Assembly: GCA_020091685.1 (NCBI GenBank)
Contig: CM034595.1
Span: 6,253,971-6,317,970 of the forward strand
Reading direction: 5' to 3'
Length of the DNA stretch: 64,000 nucleotides
Source of the DNA: Lutjanus erythropterus
Lineage: Eukaryota; Chordata; Actinopteri; Lutjaniformes; Lutjanidae
Every line of letters begins with the position of its first letter. Position 1 is the stretch's first letter. The notes below the pieces were generated by a model. It ran no database searches. It had not been told where the DNA came from and was given only the letters and a program-made list of their open reading frames with translations. The translations under genes were made by a program, and so were the position numbers. This document shows, piece by piece, positions 23,655 to 35,797 of this stretch.

Positions 23655-24530
23655 GTTTTGGACAAGTTACTAAAAATGTAGTAACTAGTTAGTTTTCTCA
23701 AAAAGTAACTGAATTACTAACAGTTTCTGCATTATAAAAGTAACTATAGGGAAAAGTAACTTTTGTTTTACTTTCTTTGAGGCAAAACAACTCAGATATC
23801 ATCTTATCATTGTAGCCATTATCACTATGGTGATACTGTATGAAAGAACAGGAAAAGACCAAGATGCCACCATCATTCCTCCGAGCAAAACCAGAGAAGA
23901 TTAAATTATTTTACAGTCATGGCAAAGCAGCGCTTTCAGCAAACAGGTGCACCAAACAGACAAACACTCAGTCCAATTTACAAAATAGCAGGCTAATGTA
24001 ATTCTGCTGATAATACTGAGCCAAATATGTCTGCTAACCATCCACAGGTGCTAACCTTAACTTCCACATTAACTTAACTTAACTTAACTAAAAAGACTCA
24101 CCTTCCAGGTGTGTTGTCAGGTGTCTTTTGTGATTCTTTTGTTTGGGCCTTGTGAGACATTATTATGCCACAGCAGTTACAGGTGAGCTCGCCACCCAAC
24201 ACAGCTTTATATGCAGTAAAACCTCTGAAACCTTTTCTAAACCAGTAAGATTCTGATCTTTTTATACATCACTGATGGAACAGAACACAGCTTTGATCCA
24301 TCAGATATGACATCACCATTCCAACATTCCATCATTTGAGTGTTTTGTTTTTCATTTTCATAGCAAAAATCAAAACATATTAAAAGCTTATTAGAGCTTA
24401 TTAAAACTTATAGAATCTAAGGAATCAAATAAAGTCCATTATTGTACTGTATTGTATTGTTTTACACTCACATTATGTTCCAGGGTGGCCTCTTAACTTC
24501 AAACCCAATGAAACCACTTAACACACATGT
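23655..24530 (+). mobile_element. Interspersed family H, copy 1 (hAT-like AGTAAC-rich end)
   Basis: It opens with the GnCAAGTTACTnnnAAAGTAACT pattern typical of fish hAT-like elements. It is collinear with 50496-51980: GCAAACAGGTGCACCAAACA, ACACTCAGTC, CCACAGnnGCTAA, CACCnTCCAGGTGTGTT, CATCACTGATGGAACAGAAC, CCATTCCAACATTCCATCAT. A (TTAAC)4 microsatellite sits at 24067-24089. The second copy is interrupted by about 0.7 kb that is absent here. Confidence 0.8.
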
Positions 24531-25077
24531 ACACTGAGGATGACAGAGGTGTTTTTTTTTTCTCAATGATATAAACACCATTTTACATCAACAAGAGACA
24601 ATACATAAATCACTGAAGAAAACTGATGCCAATAGTTTCTTTTTCTCTTTGTTCTTCATTAATTTGTCTTAATGATCGGGATGATGGCAATTAAGATAGA
24701 CAATTAAATGTGTAGTGCTGAAGGAATATGATTTTGCTCCTCCTCACATGGCCGATGCCAGCCAGCTACTTTTACCTGTTTAGATACTTCAAAAACAACT
24801 CCGCACCGCACACATACTTGTGTCACATCTGCATCTTATTGGCAAACATATCAGCATATTTGAGCTGGTGCTCACATTTCATTTTAAAGCCTTTATCTGG
24901 TGATATGGCTGATGTGCATCCCTTGTCTCAAAACTGAAGCCTGTTTTTAGACTAGTCTGTTTGGTCCAACAACAACTTAACCCCCGAACAAGTACATCTG
25001 GAAATGGCTATGACAGCATGCAAGCACATTTCCCATAAGTCACCTCTGCTTGAAGAGTTCAACCAGTGACCACTGTT
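24531..25077. other. Unassigned stretch
   Basis: AT-rich DNA with a T run at about 24552-24561. Nothing else supported. Confidence 0.4.
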
Positions 25078-25367
25078 AAAGGACCAGCGTGTAGGATTTC
25101 ATGACATTGAGCAGTGACTTTGCATTTTCCAATCAACTTGGCTCACCCTCCCCTTCCAAATGTGTAAAAGGCTGTATCTAGAGCCAGTGTTTGGTTTAGG
25201 CTTCTGTAGAGACACGGTGGTTCAACATGGCAGCCTCCGTGGAAGAGGACCCACTCCCTTTGCAGATATAAAGGGCTCATTCCAAGGCAATGAAAACATA
25301 CTGAATATTATATTCCATTTTCCACCAATAAATCCCTCTGAATCTCACCACACTGGTTCTTTAAATG
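25078..25367 (+). mobile_element. Interspersed MITE-like family B, copy 2
   Basis: It starts AAAGGACCAGCGTGTAGGATTT and ends ACTGGTTCTTTAA, with AACATGGCAGCCTCCGTG, GAGGACCCACTCCCTTT and GATATAAAGGGCTCATTCC inside. It is shorter than copy 1 because of internal deletions. Confidence 0.85.
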
Positions 25368-26870
25368 TAAGTTTTGCAAGAACAAAACGAAATTAAACAC
25401 AATAACACAGATTACAAGAACATCAGGTACAAAACCTGATAAACTATTCAGTATGGGGAGAAAATAACAGAGCATCAGAACATAAAGGCACCAAACTGTC
25501 TCAGCAAATTAACAGAAACACACACACCTTTATATTAGTTCCAGCGCCTTGTGTCTGCATTGACACTGCATGTGGACATCCCAAGAACTGTGGCAAGTAG
25601 AACTTTCCGTGTCCTCATCTTTATATTTTGGTCAGACACATGAGTAATTACAAAGAGACAACACAGACACAGCAGCTCATTATCTGCATTCTGTTGTTCC
25701 ATCACTCCGTTCTCTGGGGAGAGTAAACCATGGCATCTCTATGCCCTTGCCAATACTTTGTGGAACAAACAAAGTTGTGAGGCAGAACCAGGAACTAATT
25801 TCATTAGCGGCTGCCATTTGTGACTGATTACAGGCTGTTCTCAGTGGCTGGCAAGCAGGTCCAAAGTTCTGGGAGGTTAATAACCAGTAACAATCAATTA
25901 CTTAACCAATCTGATATGATCAATGGGGTTTCCAATCCGGCGGACAGCAAGATGAGTAGCGGAAAACGATAAAACCTCAAACATGCTGAATGCTCTGAAG
26001 GCGGCAGCTAAACTGTTCCCAAACGCTCCACTGTTTTGCATCAGCAAAATGAGGAACACACGAACGTACAACTGAAACCTCAAAAAACCTCAAATCATTG
26101 TCTTTTTTTAAAAAACAAAGTTGCTCAAGCAAAACTGTCTAACGTGGCACCACCACAACAGAGCCCAATCCACACGGGAAAAACGGAGTTCTAATGAATA
26201 AAGAACTACAGATGAATGAAATCTAATGGGCATATTAGGATGAAACAATGAGCAGAAGCATATTAAAACCCAACTCCCAGGCAGAGGTTGGATCACAGTG
26301 CGTTTGCATTGTCAAAAAAGAGAACAGTGCACCAGCAGCATCTTAATTAGTGCACTATCAGCCATCAGTAGGCCTCCCCTGTATTGCCGTGCATCTCCGT
26401 CCACATCAGGACTGATTATTCTAATGATGTCTAAACCTCTGTCCGGCCATTATTCACACATCACAGAGCCCGGCCTTGTTATCTCTGACGGCAAGGCCTC
26501 TTGTCTCCCTGAATTCACAAATTAAATCCAGAAAAAGGCTCCTTTCCCTTTTCCTCTCTGTCCTTACTGAAGGGTCTCGCTTGCCATCCAGTATTCAAAT
26601 CACTTACTGGAGCTATTAGGTGAGCGACAATACTCATTTTCAGCATCGTTTTCTGACTGGCAGGAAGAAAATGTTTGCATTCCCACAACATTTTGTGTCC
26701 TGTGAGGAGCTAGCGATGTCTATTAAACCCTGCAATATTACAGCGCTGTACATCGTAAACAACAATGATGAGTTTGCTATTCTAACAGCCTGACAACCTG
26801 CTCCTACAGGAAAGGTTTTCTCTTATAGCTGACATGAATTTGCTCTGGAATCATCTAGAAATCTAGAATC
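25368..26870. other. Unique stretch; possible conserved non-coding blocks at about 25780-26080 and 26260-26560
   Basis: The sequence lacks repeat signatures. Parts are GC-moderate with TTAATTAGTG, CTAATGATGTC and AATCAATTACTTAACC words. ORFs of about 60-75 codons on both strands overlap and look like chance. Regulatory potential is a guess. Confidence 0.25.
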
Positions 26871-26899
26871 TAGAAATGTGTTACGTGCAATGTAGACAC

Positions 26900-27290
26900 A
26901 TTTGCCTTAGGTCTTAGAAGAAAGTTCAGAGTGTCCAAAATGGGTCCATGCTCCAGTAAGCATGAATGCTGCTCAGTAAGTTCATTCAATTCATGAATCA
27001 CAGCAACTTGGTAAGTTTTGATGCTCCTTGCGTAAAATATCAAAAATAATCTCCCACACACTGAAGGGCTTTTCACATTGCACTTAGCCCAGGGCTGAAA
27101 GTATTCATAGAACCTTCTTAGCCCCAGGCTGAGGGAACTGTTAGCTCCACTCACAATAGAACAATCATGGTACCTTCCAATTCAGACGAACCACAACTTA
27201 AGTCTTGGACTTGCTGGCCCTGCTTCAGCGCAGGGTTAGCCCTGAGTTTGCAGGGTTATTCCCTGAAAAATCCAATCTTAACATTAGTTG
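26900..27290. repeat. Probable old MITE with GCCCAGGGCT / AGGGTTAGCCCTG words
   Basis: AGGGCTTTTCACATTGCACTT followed by AGCCCAGGGCT (27065-27096), and later CTGCTTCAGCGCAGGGTTAG (27220-27239), resemble a fish repeat I recall. The inverted relation is weak. The 133-codon ORF at 27167-27568 starts within it and runs into an AT-rich run, and is not credible. Confidence 0.35.
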
Positions 27291-28235
27291 CATGTGTCAG
27301 TGGATACAGTCGCCATTTTCAAGCTCACACTTTTATTTGGGGTTTCTACCAGAATAAGTTTACATGCTTTCATTTTATTTTTTATATATTTTTTTTATAT
27401 ATATTTCATTCTAATGCTGACTATGCCACCTGGATGTATATATTGCAGAGGTTTGATGAAACCAATATGTTAAACCTTGTGTTTAGCAAAGAACTAACAG
27501 GACTGGGGAACTTGTCAAAACTGAAGGAAGATGGATGGAGGCAAATTCAAGAACCTGAAGAAGTCTGAAAAAAGACTTCATATTCCAGCAAGTCAATGAC
27601 ACAAAGCACAAGGCCAAAGCTACCATGGAAGCACTTTCAAAGAACGAGGTGGAAAATCTGTTATATATTTACTGTAATAAATCATAAAATGCCCTCGATA
27701 TAAAGGAAACATGCTTAGTTGAAATACTTGGTACTCTGACAACAATGCTACAGCTGCAGCACCCTCCTTTGAAATTTCTATTCAGGGAAGGAATAACTTA
27801 TTTCTCTTGCCCATTTCACATTAATTAGAAGTTAAATTAATGCTGAATGTTTGCCAAATGAATAAGTGTTTGTTTATGAGTCGTAAGAAATCATTAGTAA
27901 ACTTGTAGAGGGTGTAGATGTTTTTAAAGGTTAAAATTGAACAATGTGTTAATGGAGTTTGGCAGGCAATGAGACAGACAGCCACTTAACTCAAAGTCCA
28001 GAGTGTGTTGTCTCAGAGTAGTGTGCTTTTGCCCGGGATAACGGGCTGAACTTTGCATTGACAGACAACTGACAGTTATAAACAGCTGATCAACTTACAG
28101 TGGAGGACTCGTAATCACTCGTTATTGTCAGTTTATGATGTTGCACGTGTCTTTTGCTACTGCAGAGCTCCTGTAGCCTGTCTGGGCTTCCCTGAATTTG
28201 GTGAGGAGTGGGTGAGTGGAAACAACTCGCTTCAA
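27291..28235. other. Unassigned AT-rich stretch
   Basis: A T/TATA low-complexity run lies at 27375-27408. No gene is recognised. Confidence 0.4.
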
Positions 28236-28288
28236 CCATAGATCATATATTAAATAGGATTCCAACCTATTTAATAAACAGTCTATGG
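28236..28288. repeat. Hairpin, two-part inverted repeat
   Basis: TATTAAATAGG (28248-28258) pairs with CCTATTTAATA (28266-28276) across a 7-base loop. CCATAGA (28236-28242) pairs with TCTATGG (28282-28288) further out. Confidence 0.75.
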
Positions 28289-29264
28289 CTCCATCTTGCT
28301 ATGTGGACTGCTGTACACACTTTTGCACGCACAGTTGCTACTTATTACTCCTTTAAATGCACTCTTTTTTCCAACTTGATGTGATGTTACATGTAGCATG
28401 TTGTATTCTATGGGTCAGCACAAGACAAGTCTGATTTTAATATATGAAATGTTTTGACTGTGGCGCAACAAGACATTAAAACACTGAATGTATTCATTTT
28501 CTATCCATTGTGCTCATTGTCAATTGCTTAATTACATGCTTGTGAAAGCTTTTTAACTCTTCTATCAGACTGAAGATAATATAAACATCTTTCATGTCAT
28601 GGGTTAATTTAATCAAGACTGTTTCACAAACTCAACAATGCTAAAACAATTCAATTGGCAACAAACTGTTGGCTCCTCTGCAAGTCCCTGCAACCTATGA
28701 TTACCCATAACACCCTGTCCTGTGTAGGTTTGCAGGGACAATTATACGTGTCTCCTGAGAAGCATAATTCCAGCAATGCATTGTGCAGACCTGTGTGTCA
28801 TGCAGGCTGATTGGCTGATCTAACTCCAACAGTAAGGAAGAAGGTTGGAGAAAAAATCCTGATCTCATTTACAGGTTAGATGATGTATGACCAGCAGCCC
28901 ATGTCTCTGAACGAGCCTCCCTACTTGTTTGCTTCAGTGCAGAGTTTCGGAGTCCTCAGTCTTTGGGAGTTTGTTTTTTCAGTCTTTGGCAAAATATGAT
29001 GAGTCATTGTAAAGTTTGGAACAGCTCATTTTCACCCTGACAGGCCAATCAGAACTAGTCAGCAGAAAAAAAACACAATCTTAACAACAAAGGCAAATTG
29101 TCACATCATACTTGTGTACAAATTCAGTACAGACTTTCCACATCACATCAGTCCACATTTGACAGCTAAGGTGATATCCCACAACATAATAGGAGTGTAA
29201 AATGACTATGTTTAGACCATGGTTATTCCTCTATTAATATTCCATCACTTATCACAGTCTGGGT
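28289..29264. other. Unassigned stretch
   Basis: No gene or repeat recognised in this part. Confidence 0.35.
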
Positions 29265-29575
29265 CTCAGTGCCAGGAAGCAAGGCCCCCCAGACCTCCTC
29301 CCTCCCCCACCACATCCTCCAGCTCCTCCTGAGGAGGAACGCATTTTCATGCCAGATGGAATATGTAATCCCCTCAGCATATCCTGGGTCTCCTCATTTG
29401 GACATGACCGGAAAATCTCTGAAGGAAGGCTGTCCAGGAGGCATCCTTATCAAACGCCCGAATTACCTCAGCTGGTTCCGTTCACTGGGAAGGAAACTCA
29501 TTTTTGCCACTGGTAATCTCGGTCATCCCCAATGTTCATGACCAGAGGTGAGGATTGAGACGTATCAACTGTTAA
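29265..29575 (+). repeat. Fragment of a LINE-like fish repeat
   Basis: The phrases CCAGGAGGCATCCTTATCA, ACGCCCGAATTACCTCAGCTGG and GACCAGAGGTGAGGATTGAGACGTA resemble, from memory, a widespread fish repeat of non-LTR type (CATCCAGGAGGCATCCTGATCAG in intact copies). There is an internal deletion. The 90-codon ORF is incidental. Confidence 0.5.
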
Positions 29576-29899
29576 ATTTAAGAGCGTCTTAAACAAAAGA
29601 CCTGGTGTGCTCAGGTCAAGTGTCTTAAGGACATGACAGGTGCCGATCAAGTGCACACATTACTGCTGATGATGCACTATTCCACCTTCCATCTCGTCAA
29701 GCAGGCTGTGTAGCATTTTAGGAGAGCTGAAAGCCTGATACACAAATACTGTGGTGCAGAAAATGTCCTTAAAGAGCAACTTCATCTGCATTGTTTTCCA
29801 GGTTTTACAAATGTAAACTCTCACTCAGCCATTTGCAAAAAGCAGTGATGAAGGTTAAAGTGCTGATGTCCTCTCTTCCCTCAACCTTGGGCACTAAAA

Positions 29900-30685
29900 A
29901 TCTAAAAAAAAATAAATCAAAAAATCAGTACTTAAACAAGTAAAAGTCTGCATTTACATGACCATAATATATATTAATGCTATATACCGTAATTACTCAA
30001 TTACAAGTTAAAGTACTGGTGTTAGAAAAATACTTTTTAACTGCTGATCTTTAATCAGTCCATCCAGGAAGTTGCATGTTGCTGATGATAAACACACATT
30101 CAACCAATCTCTATGAATTCTACGTGACCTTGCAATTTTTGTCCAATTACCACAACTTTCCTGCAATTTGACCAATCATTGTAGCTTCCCGCAAGTTCAA
30201 CCAATCGCAGGAGCTCCCCAATCAAATGTCAAAAACGTGGGTCCAAATTTATTTTGCCACAGGTACTGAGAAGAACACAAGGTTTTGCATTGTTATTGAC
30301 AGAGCATTAACTCTGTGCACTTTTGTATTCATTTATTATTTTATATTGGTGTTTTCACTGAGTTTTTGTCACTTTCACCACTACAAACCTGTATCTGCTG
30401 CTGCATTTTTGGTTTATTTGTCATCCGTGTGGTTTTCATTGGCTTGTTTGTGATCAGATACCTTTAATGGCTATAAAAATGCTGGTGAAAGTTTCTGATA
30501 TTAATTGATATTCTACTCTGTACTCAATTAAATCTTTAAAAGTAACTAAGCAGATTACATAGTGTAATGCATACTTAAATACCAGTAAAAGGACAGACTT
30601 GAAAATATACTCATAAAAGTACAAGTACAAGTACCCCAACAAAAAACTACTTAATAACAGTAACTTAAGTGCACTTCCACCTCTG
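29900..30685 (-). mobile_element. hAT-like AGTAC-rich element interrupted by a family G copy
   Basis: Read on the minus strand, it begins CAGAGGTGGAAGTGCACTTAAG at 30685 and continues with GTACTTGTACTTGTACTTTT. This is the pattern of a common hAT-like family whose ends read CAGAGGTGGAA. The other flank (29930-30050) has similar AAGTAAAAGT / AAAGTACTGG words, and the family G copy at 30060-30225 lies between them, so it probably inserted into it. The other end is not defined. Confidence 0.5.
30060..30225 (+). repeat. Interspersed family G, copy 2
   Basis: CCAGGAAGTTGCATGTTGC, TTCAACCAATCTCTATGAAT, GACCTTGCAATTTTTGTCCAA, TTTGACCAATCATTG and GTTCAACCAATCGC parallel copy 1 at 17632-17790 word for word in order. 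Confidence 0.7.
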
Positions 30686-31721
30686 CAGAAATCTGGTGGG
30701 TCAAATTGAACAATGTTTTAATGAAGGCTTGGAAAGATACCTTTTTGAAAACCAGAAAGAAAAATGCCAGGGTCTTACAGTCATACACTCCAGGTGAAAG
30801 CAAGGTGCTCTTCACGTCACGATGGTCAACTATGGAAAAATGAAAGCCCCCGGTCTTACTTCAGGCAGTTTCACCGAGCCAAGGATGTGGTTAGAGGCAT
30901 TTTAACCACATCGGCTCTGTGCGACTGTGCCCTAAGTAAACCCAGGGGCTTCCTTTTTTAAAATAGAAAGTATCATTCAGTCATTCGTTACATGCATTGA
31001 GACTGGCAACTGAACACACAGCTGAAACACCTCCTCCGTGGACAAGCCTTAAGACCCTGAGACCGAGACCCCAAATATGCTGTAGCTTCTTCATTTGTTT
31101 GTAGTTTTAACAATGAGTAGTTTCGATATTTTTACACATCACTTATTTTGCTATCCAGGTGTGCAAAGATTACTTTTCATCTGTGTGTGTATGAGAAAAT
31201 ATTAGCTTGGTGCTGGTGCTGGAGGAATGATTTGTGGATCACCAAAATCACTGGGAAACATGCTGTCAGGACCAGAAATTCAAACCAAATGTAACTGTAG
31301 ATAGGAGAGATTTTGCTGTGGGCTACAGTGTTGGACAGCCCAAATGATATCCTTAGATTCCCAGCTTCAGCATGTTTTCCCATATTTTTTGTGTCTAATT
31401 GACTACTGACAACACATTTTGAAATTGGTCCAGAATTGAGGGAGAGCACTGCACCCATCAGCCATGAAACTGGCTGCAATGTAATCCTTACAGGCAACTG
31501 CAAACCATCAGTGTCCATCCACTAAAAGTGTTTGTTTTTGCCTTAATTTAAGACAGTCACTTGTTTTAACAGGCTTTTTGAAGACATTGTGTCTCATTAT
31601 TGCTCATTAATCTAGTAAGTTTAAGTGTAGATTCTTAAAGTTGGCTCAAGAAACCAAAATATTCTGTTTCAAGAAAATGTGTCTTATTTTAAGCCCTTTT
31701 TTTGGCTAACTGTTAGTCTTA
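30686..31721. other. Unassigned stretch
   Basis: ORFs of 65 and 113 codons (30764-30961 plus, 31177-31518 minus) have no recognisable domain. No repeat is called. Confidence 0.35.
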
Positions 31722-32353
31722 CAGGGATTGTTCACCCAAAAATGAAAATTCAATCATTATCTACTCACTCTCATGCCGATTGAAGGCCAGGTTTAGTTTA
31801 TAAGCTTACAAAACACTGCTGGAGTTTCACAGGAAAACAGCGCTGCAGAATCTCCCAAACAATGGAACTGAAGGATGACCAGTTTTGAAATGTAAAAAAA
31901 CAACACAATAAAAACATAAAATGCTTCCATACTGCTTATCTGCTGTAATCCAAGTCTCCTAAAGTGCTGACATGCCAAGTTGTCTAAAAAATGTTATTTA
32001 CATCATGTTTTTAGCCTGAATCTTCACTGTAGATCCTTAGCTTGGAGCCACATTCATGTGCACATGCACACTGTCTGAACTGGGTGACGGTGTGCAAACA
32101 GCTTGTCGGGACTTTTGGAGACTTGGATTATGCATGACGTGTAGTATGGAGGCATTTTACATTTTTACATTTGTTTTTTAGGTTTGAATACTGGTCAGTG
32201 TTCACTTCCATTGTTTGGGAGATTCTGCAACACTATTTTCCTGTGAAACTCCAGCAGCATTTTGCGGACTGACTAAATAAACCCAACCCTCAATCGGCAT
32301 CAGAGTGAGTGGTTAATAACTGAATTTTCAGTTTTGGGTGAATTATTCCTTTA
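31722..32353. mobile_element. Foldback MITE with long terminal inverted repeats
   Basis: The left arm (from CAGGGATTGTTCACCCAAAA) is matched by the reverse complement of the right arm (TAAAGGAATAATTCACCCAAAA). Shared words are GAAAATTCA, ACTCACTC, TGCCGATTGA, GCTGGAGTTTCACAGGAAAA and GCAGAATCTCCCAAACAATGG. Arms are about 150 bases and imperfect; the centre is about 330 bases. No target duplication is obvious and no protein is encoded. Confidence 0.88.
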
Positions 32354-33688
32354 AATTCAGATAAAGATTATTAAAGTGGCCTCAGTGAAGACATCAAATA
32401 TCTCATATTAAGTAAGTATTTACTAAATAAGTGAAACATTTGGCTTTTTTTTTTTTTTTTACCCGAGTTTTAAGGTCATTACAGTTTTTAAGTGGAAAGA
32501 TTTATAAGCTAGTTTTAAGGATTACCCCGATTGGCAGATGTTTTGCTTAAAACAAGACAATTTGATTATATTTAAGAATATTTGGCTTCTTTCTAGTTGG
32601 GCTGTTTTTACAGTGTAGATCTTTTTGTAAAAGAGTATCATAATTTTATTTTAATCAGGAAGAGCTGTTGTACTGCGCTCAAAAACAGTACTTAGTAGAC
32701 ACAAAAACATGGGGAAATAGGGTCTTTGCTGAAAAATCTTGACTTACCCTTTAACTCAAGGTGCACACACTGGGTTTTCTGGAGCTTTAAATTGCATTTG
32801 ACAGCGTTCCTCTGAGGACAGAGTTTGCATGGTTGTCATAGGGATGCCTCCATTTAGCCACTCATTCTTGGGTCATGCGATGATGACTATTGAGAAAACT
32901 CCATCTGCTGAGATAGAGCAGCACATACGCTCAAAGCGCTTGAAAAAGATAGTAAGTGGCCCTTAAATCTGGCCCTGAGAAAATGTACATTTTCATTTAA
33001 ATCTTTCATTCATTGGTTCTGAATGAAAAGTGTCTCCTGTCTAGGATTTCTCAATATTGAGACATTCTATAAAGGAAAGAAGTAAGATTTTCTCTCTTAC
33101 ACTGTCACATACAGTATTTCATTCAAACAAAACTTGTGTGAATGGCAGCTACAGGTCACAGCCGTGTGACATGTTTATCATATTGGCTTTTCCCTTTTGG
33201 AAAGTACACATTGTAGGGAAATATACATTGGCGCAGGGAGGATGTTTACCGTAGCCTGTAGGATGGCTGTTGGATAGTCGGGTTGTTGTTAGTGTCATTG
33301 CTGCTGAAATAATCACACAATACCAAGCAAAAGCAAATTATGAACACAGTGTGACTGTGACTGTCTGCCAACGGATGAGCGTGTATTTGTACAAACAGCA
33401 CAGCAGATGGCAGTTCTGAATGAGAGCCATACGTAAACATTATTCACAAATGCGATGGAGGCTGTGGATCTCATGTCATGCTGACACAGCTGAGAGGCAG
33501 GGCGTGTCCCGTGAGGAGATTTCAATACTGTACACTCAACACTACAACAACCATTGAAACTGTGCTGCAAAAACTGTGATGTCCTCAAATTGATAATGCA
33601 ACAAAAATGCGACATGATTGCTGTGATCAGGAGAATCACAGGTCAGAAGGAGAGTCAGAGGTCAGAAGGTTGACAAAGACCTGTGCAC
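32354..33688. other. Unassigned stretch
   Basis: A T16 run lies at 32445-32460. ORFs at 33246-33639 overlap each other on the minus strand in two frames and look like chance. Confidence 0.35.
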
Positions 33689-33795
33689 TGTCTGCTGTTG
33701 AGGTTTAAGATTCATGTCGTGGTTTAAGCAAAGCAATGCAAATGGTGCAAGAGGCATTTCCAAGTTTATAGTTCAAATTGTGTAATGCACTCAGG
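33689..33795 (+). repeat. Fragment related to 36875-36965
   Basis: TCTGCTGTTnAGGTTTAA, ATTCATG, GAGCAAAGCAA-like words and TCAAATTGTGTAA occur in the same order in both places, with a shorter spacing at the second. Confidence 0.6.
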
Positions 33796-33957
33796 CTTGA
33801 GGAGATGCAAAAAAAAAACAACCAGTATTTCATGAAAGTTACCAAAAAAATTAGCATGTAATGAGATTACCAGCTACATTTAGAAAACTGGGATTAGCAC
33901 ACATTACAACACTTCACAAGTCTCAAAACACCATTTGGTTTCAGTGAAACCAGCTGG

Positions 33958-34535
33958 TAAGACCAACCGCTAATGTTAGCTACACTGACCAACTGCTAAC
34001 ATCAGCAACACAGACCAAACACTAGTGTTAGCTACTCAGACAAATTGCTAATGTTAGCTGCACAAGCCAATTGCTAACTTCAGCTACACAAACAGACGGC
34101 TAACATTACTTACACAGACCAACTGCTAATGTTAGTATCAAAGCTACACAAAGCAACTGCTAACATTAACTACACAGGCCAAGAGACAAACCGTTAATGT
34201 TACCTACACAGAACAACTGCTAATGTTAGTTATGAAGCTACACAGACCAACTGCAAACATTAGCTACAAAGGCTAACCACTAACTGTAGTGACACAGATC
34301 AACCACTAATGTTAGTTACATTTACTGCATGGGCCAACTGCCAACTTTAGCTACACAGATCAACCACTAGTTACAAAGCTACACAGACCAACTGCTAACA
34401 TTAGCTGCACTGGCCAACCACTAACTTTAGCTATTCAGACCAACCGCTAACATTATCTTCACAGATCGATCGCTAATGTTATTTACAAAGCTACACAGAA
34501 CAACCGCTAACATTAGCTACACAGATTTCCAGTTA
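33958..34535. repeat. Minisatellite, ~30-bp unit (GCTAACATTAGCTACACAGACCAA-type)
   Basis: About 18-19 diverged tandem units of the general form GCTAACATTAGC, TACACAGACC, AACC/T follow each other. Some units carry an extra GTTACAAAGC insert, giving a higher-order pattern of about 100-120 bases in places. The array stops at TTTCCAGTTAGTTAGC. Confidence 0.92.
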
Positions 34536-34662
34536 GTTAGCTAACCTGTCCATACAACTACTACTACAACTGAAAAATATGTTGGGACTGTAGGTGGTGA
34601 TACAGGTGACTGGGATGGTGCTTGTGTGAATGCAAACAAAAATAAAAACAAAATATCTGGAC

Positions 34663-35797
34663 CAGAGGTTGCGCTAGACTTTTTTGTTGTCTGTCATTTT
34701 GACTGACAGGGTCATAAAAATCCCGTCATAATCTATTTTTACCCGTCATTTTAATTTTTAAAATGATAATAATTACATATTCAATAGCATTTACCTTTCA
34801 TTCATTTTTAATTAATATTCAGTCCAAACAAGCTGAACAGAGAATCCACACCGTACCTCTTTTATCAACACCATCATCGTTATTGGGCTTTTTGAAGAAA
34901 CTTCAGGTGCCGTGACACTAGGTGCGTTCGAGATGAGCCAGGCCTGCACAGAATTGATCAGCGGTGATCGCCGCATAGTGCATGCTGGTTAGATTTGTGT
35001 CCGACTTAATCCCGACTTGCTCTGACGTCATGCACATGTGGGCAACGATAACCTCACGAGATCGAGGCGGCCGCAGTTTGTAGAGCCAGATGTCGCAGCT
35101 GCTCTCCACCAACTGCAAACGCCTGGCTGTCACCTGATTGACAAGCTGACAGGCTCTGATTGGCTCCTAATTTTGACAACAAACACCACGTATTGTATAA
35201 AATACTAATTTTCTGTGTAATTGTAATATTTAATGCTGGACATATCGGTCTTCTGTTGTGCAGTGAAGTTTAAATCTGTCAGCAAGCAGATATTTTGTGT
35301 CTGATAATAATAAGGGTTATATATATGACTTATCAAAAGAACAGTTTAGTGCTTTACAAGGCAGATAAAAGAACAGATGTTACAAGCGTCAAAAAGAGGA
35401 TCTCTTCTATTTTCTTCAACTTCAATCAACGATCAAGAACGCACTTTATTTCTTCAGCTATGATCATGATCTGCAGACTACAGGTAACCTACAGGTGATC
35501 TAACAGGATGTTTGCGTCTCTTCTTCTACTCTCTCGTAAGTCTGTTGAAAACTGTCCGACTTGACTGCAGCTTTTTGTCTCCACCTCCTGCTGTGGCCGC
35601 CTGATCTCGTCTACTCTCCAGGCGAGGCGCAGTTAATCTCGAACGTACCTAATAGCTAATTAATATGTTCACTCGCCACCAAGTGGTCAGGGGTGTGAAT
35701 TGCAACCTGTCAAAATGACAGATGACCTTCAGATTTTTCCGTCACCGTTTTAAAAAACCAGTCAACGATGGAAAATATTCGGTTAACGCGACCCCTG
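34663..35797. mobile_element. hAT-type non-autonomous element with exact 8-bp target duplication
   Basis: The left end CAGAGGTTGCGCTAGAC and the reverse complement of the right end CAGGGGTCGCGTTAACC match at 12 of 17 positions and begin with the CAG typical of hAT. The exact 8-base repeat ATCTGGAC flanks both sides (34655-34662 and 35798-35805). Next to each end there is a TGTCATTTTGACAG-type palindromic word (about 34692-34708 and 35707-35723). Most of the interior (34921-35649) is a second nested element, leaving roughly 400 bases of hAT sequence. No transposase is present. Confidence 0.93.
34921..35649. mobile_element. Element nested inside the hAT, TA-flanked
   Basis: The left end GGTGCGTTCGAGATGA and the reverse complement of the right end GGTACGTTCGAGATTA differ at two positions. 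Both sides are flanked by TA (34919-34920 and 35650-35651), with three-base flanks CTA and TAA. The ends are CpG-rich, and the interior holds CGGTGATCGCCGC and GCGGCCGC words. ORFs of 71 and 67 codons inside are not recognisable. Superfamily is uncertain: a TA or TWA duplication would fit Tc1/mariner, ISL2EU or PIF/Harbinger relatives. Confidence 0.75.

Noticed and set aside
27167-27568. 133-codon plus-strand ORF
   Set aside because: It begins in an old repeat and crosses a TTTTATATATTTT low-complexity run that translates to an F/Y/I-rich stretch. No domain is seen.
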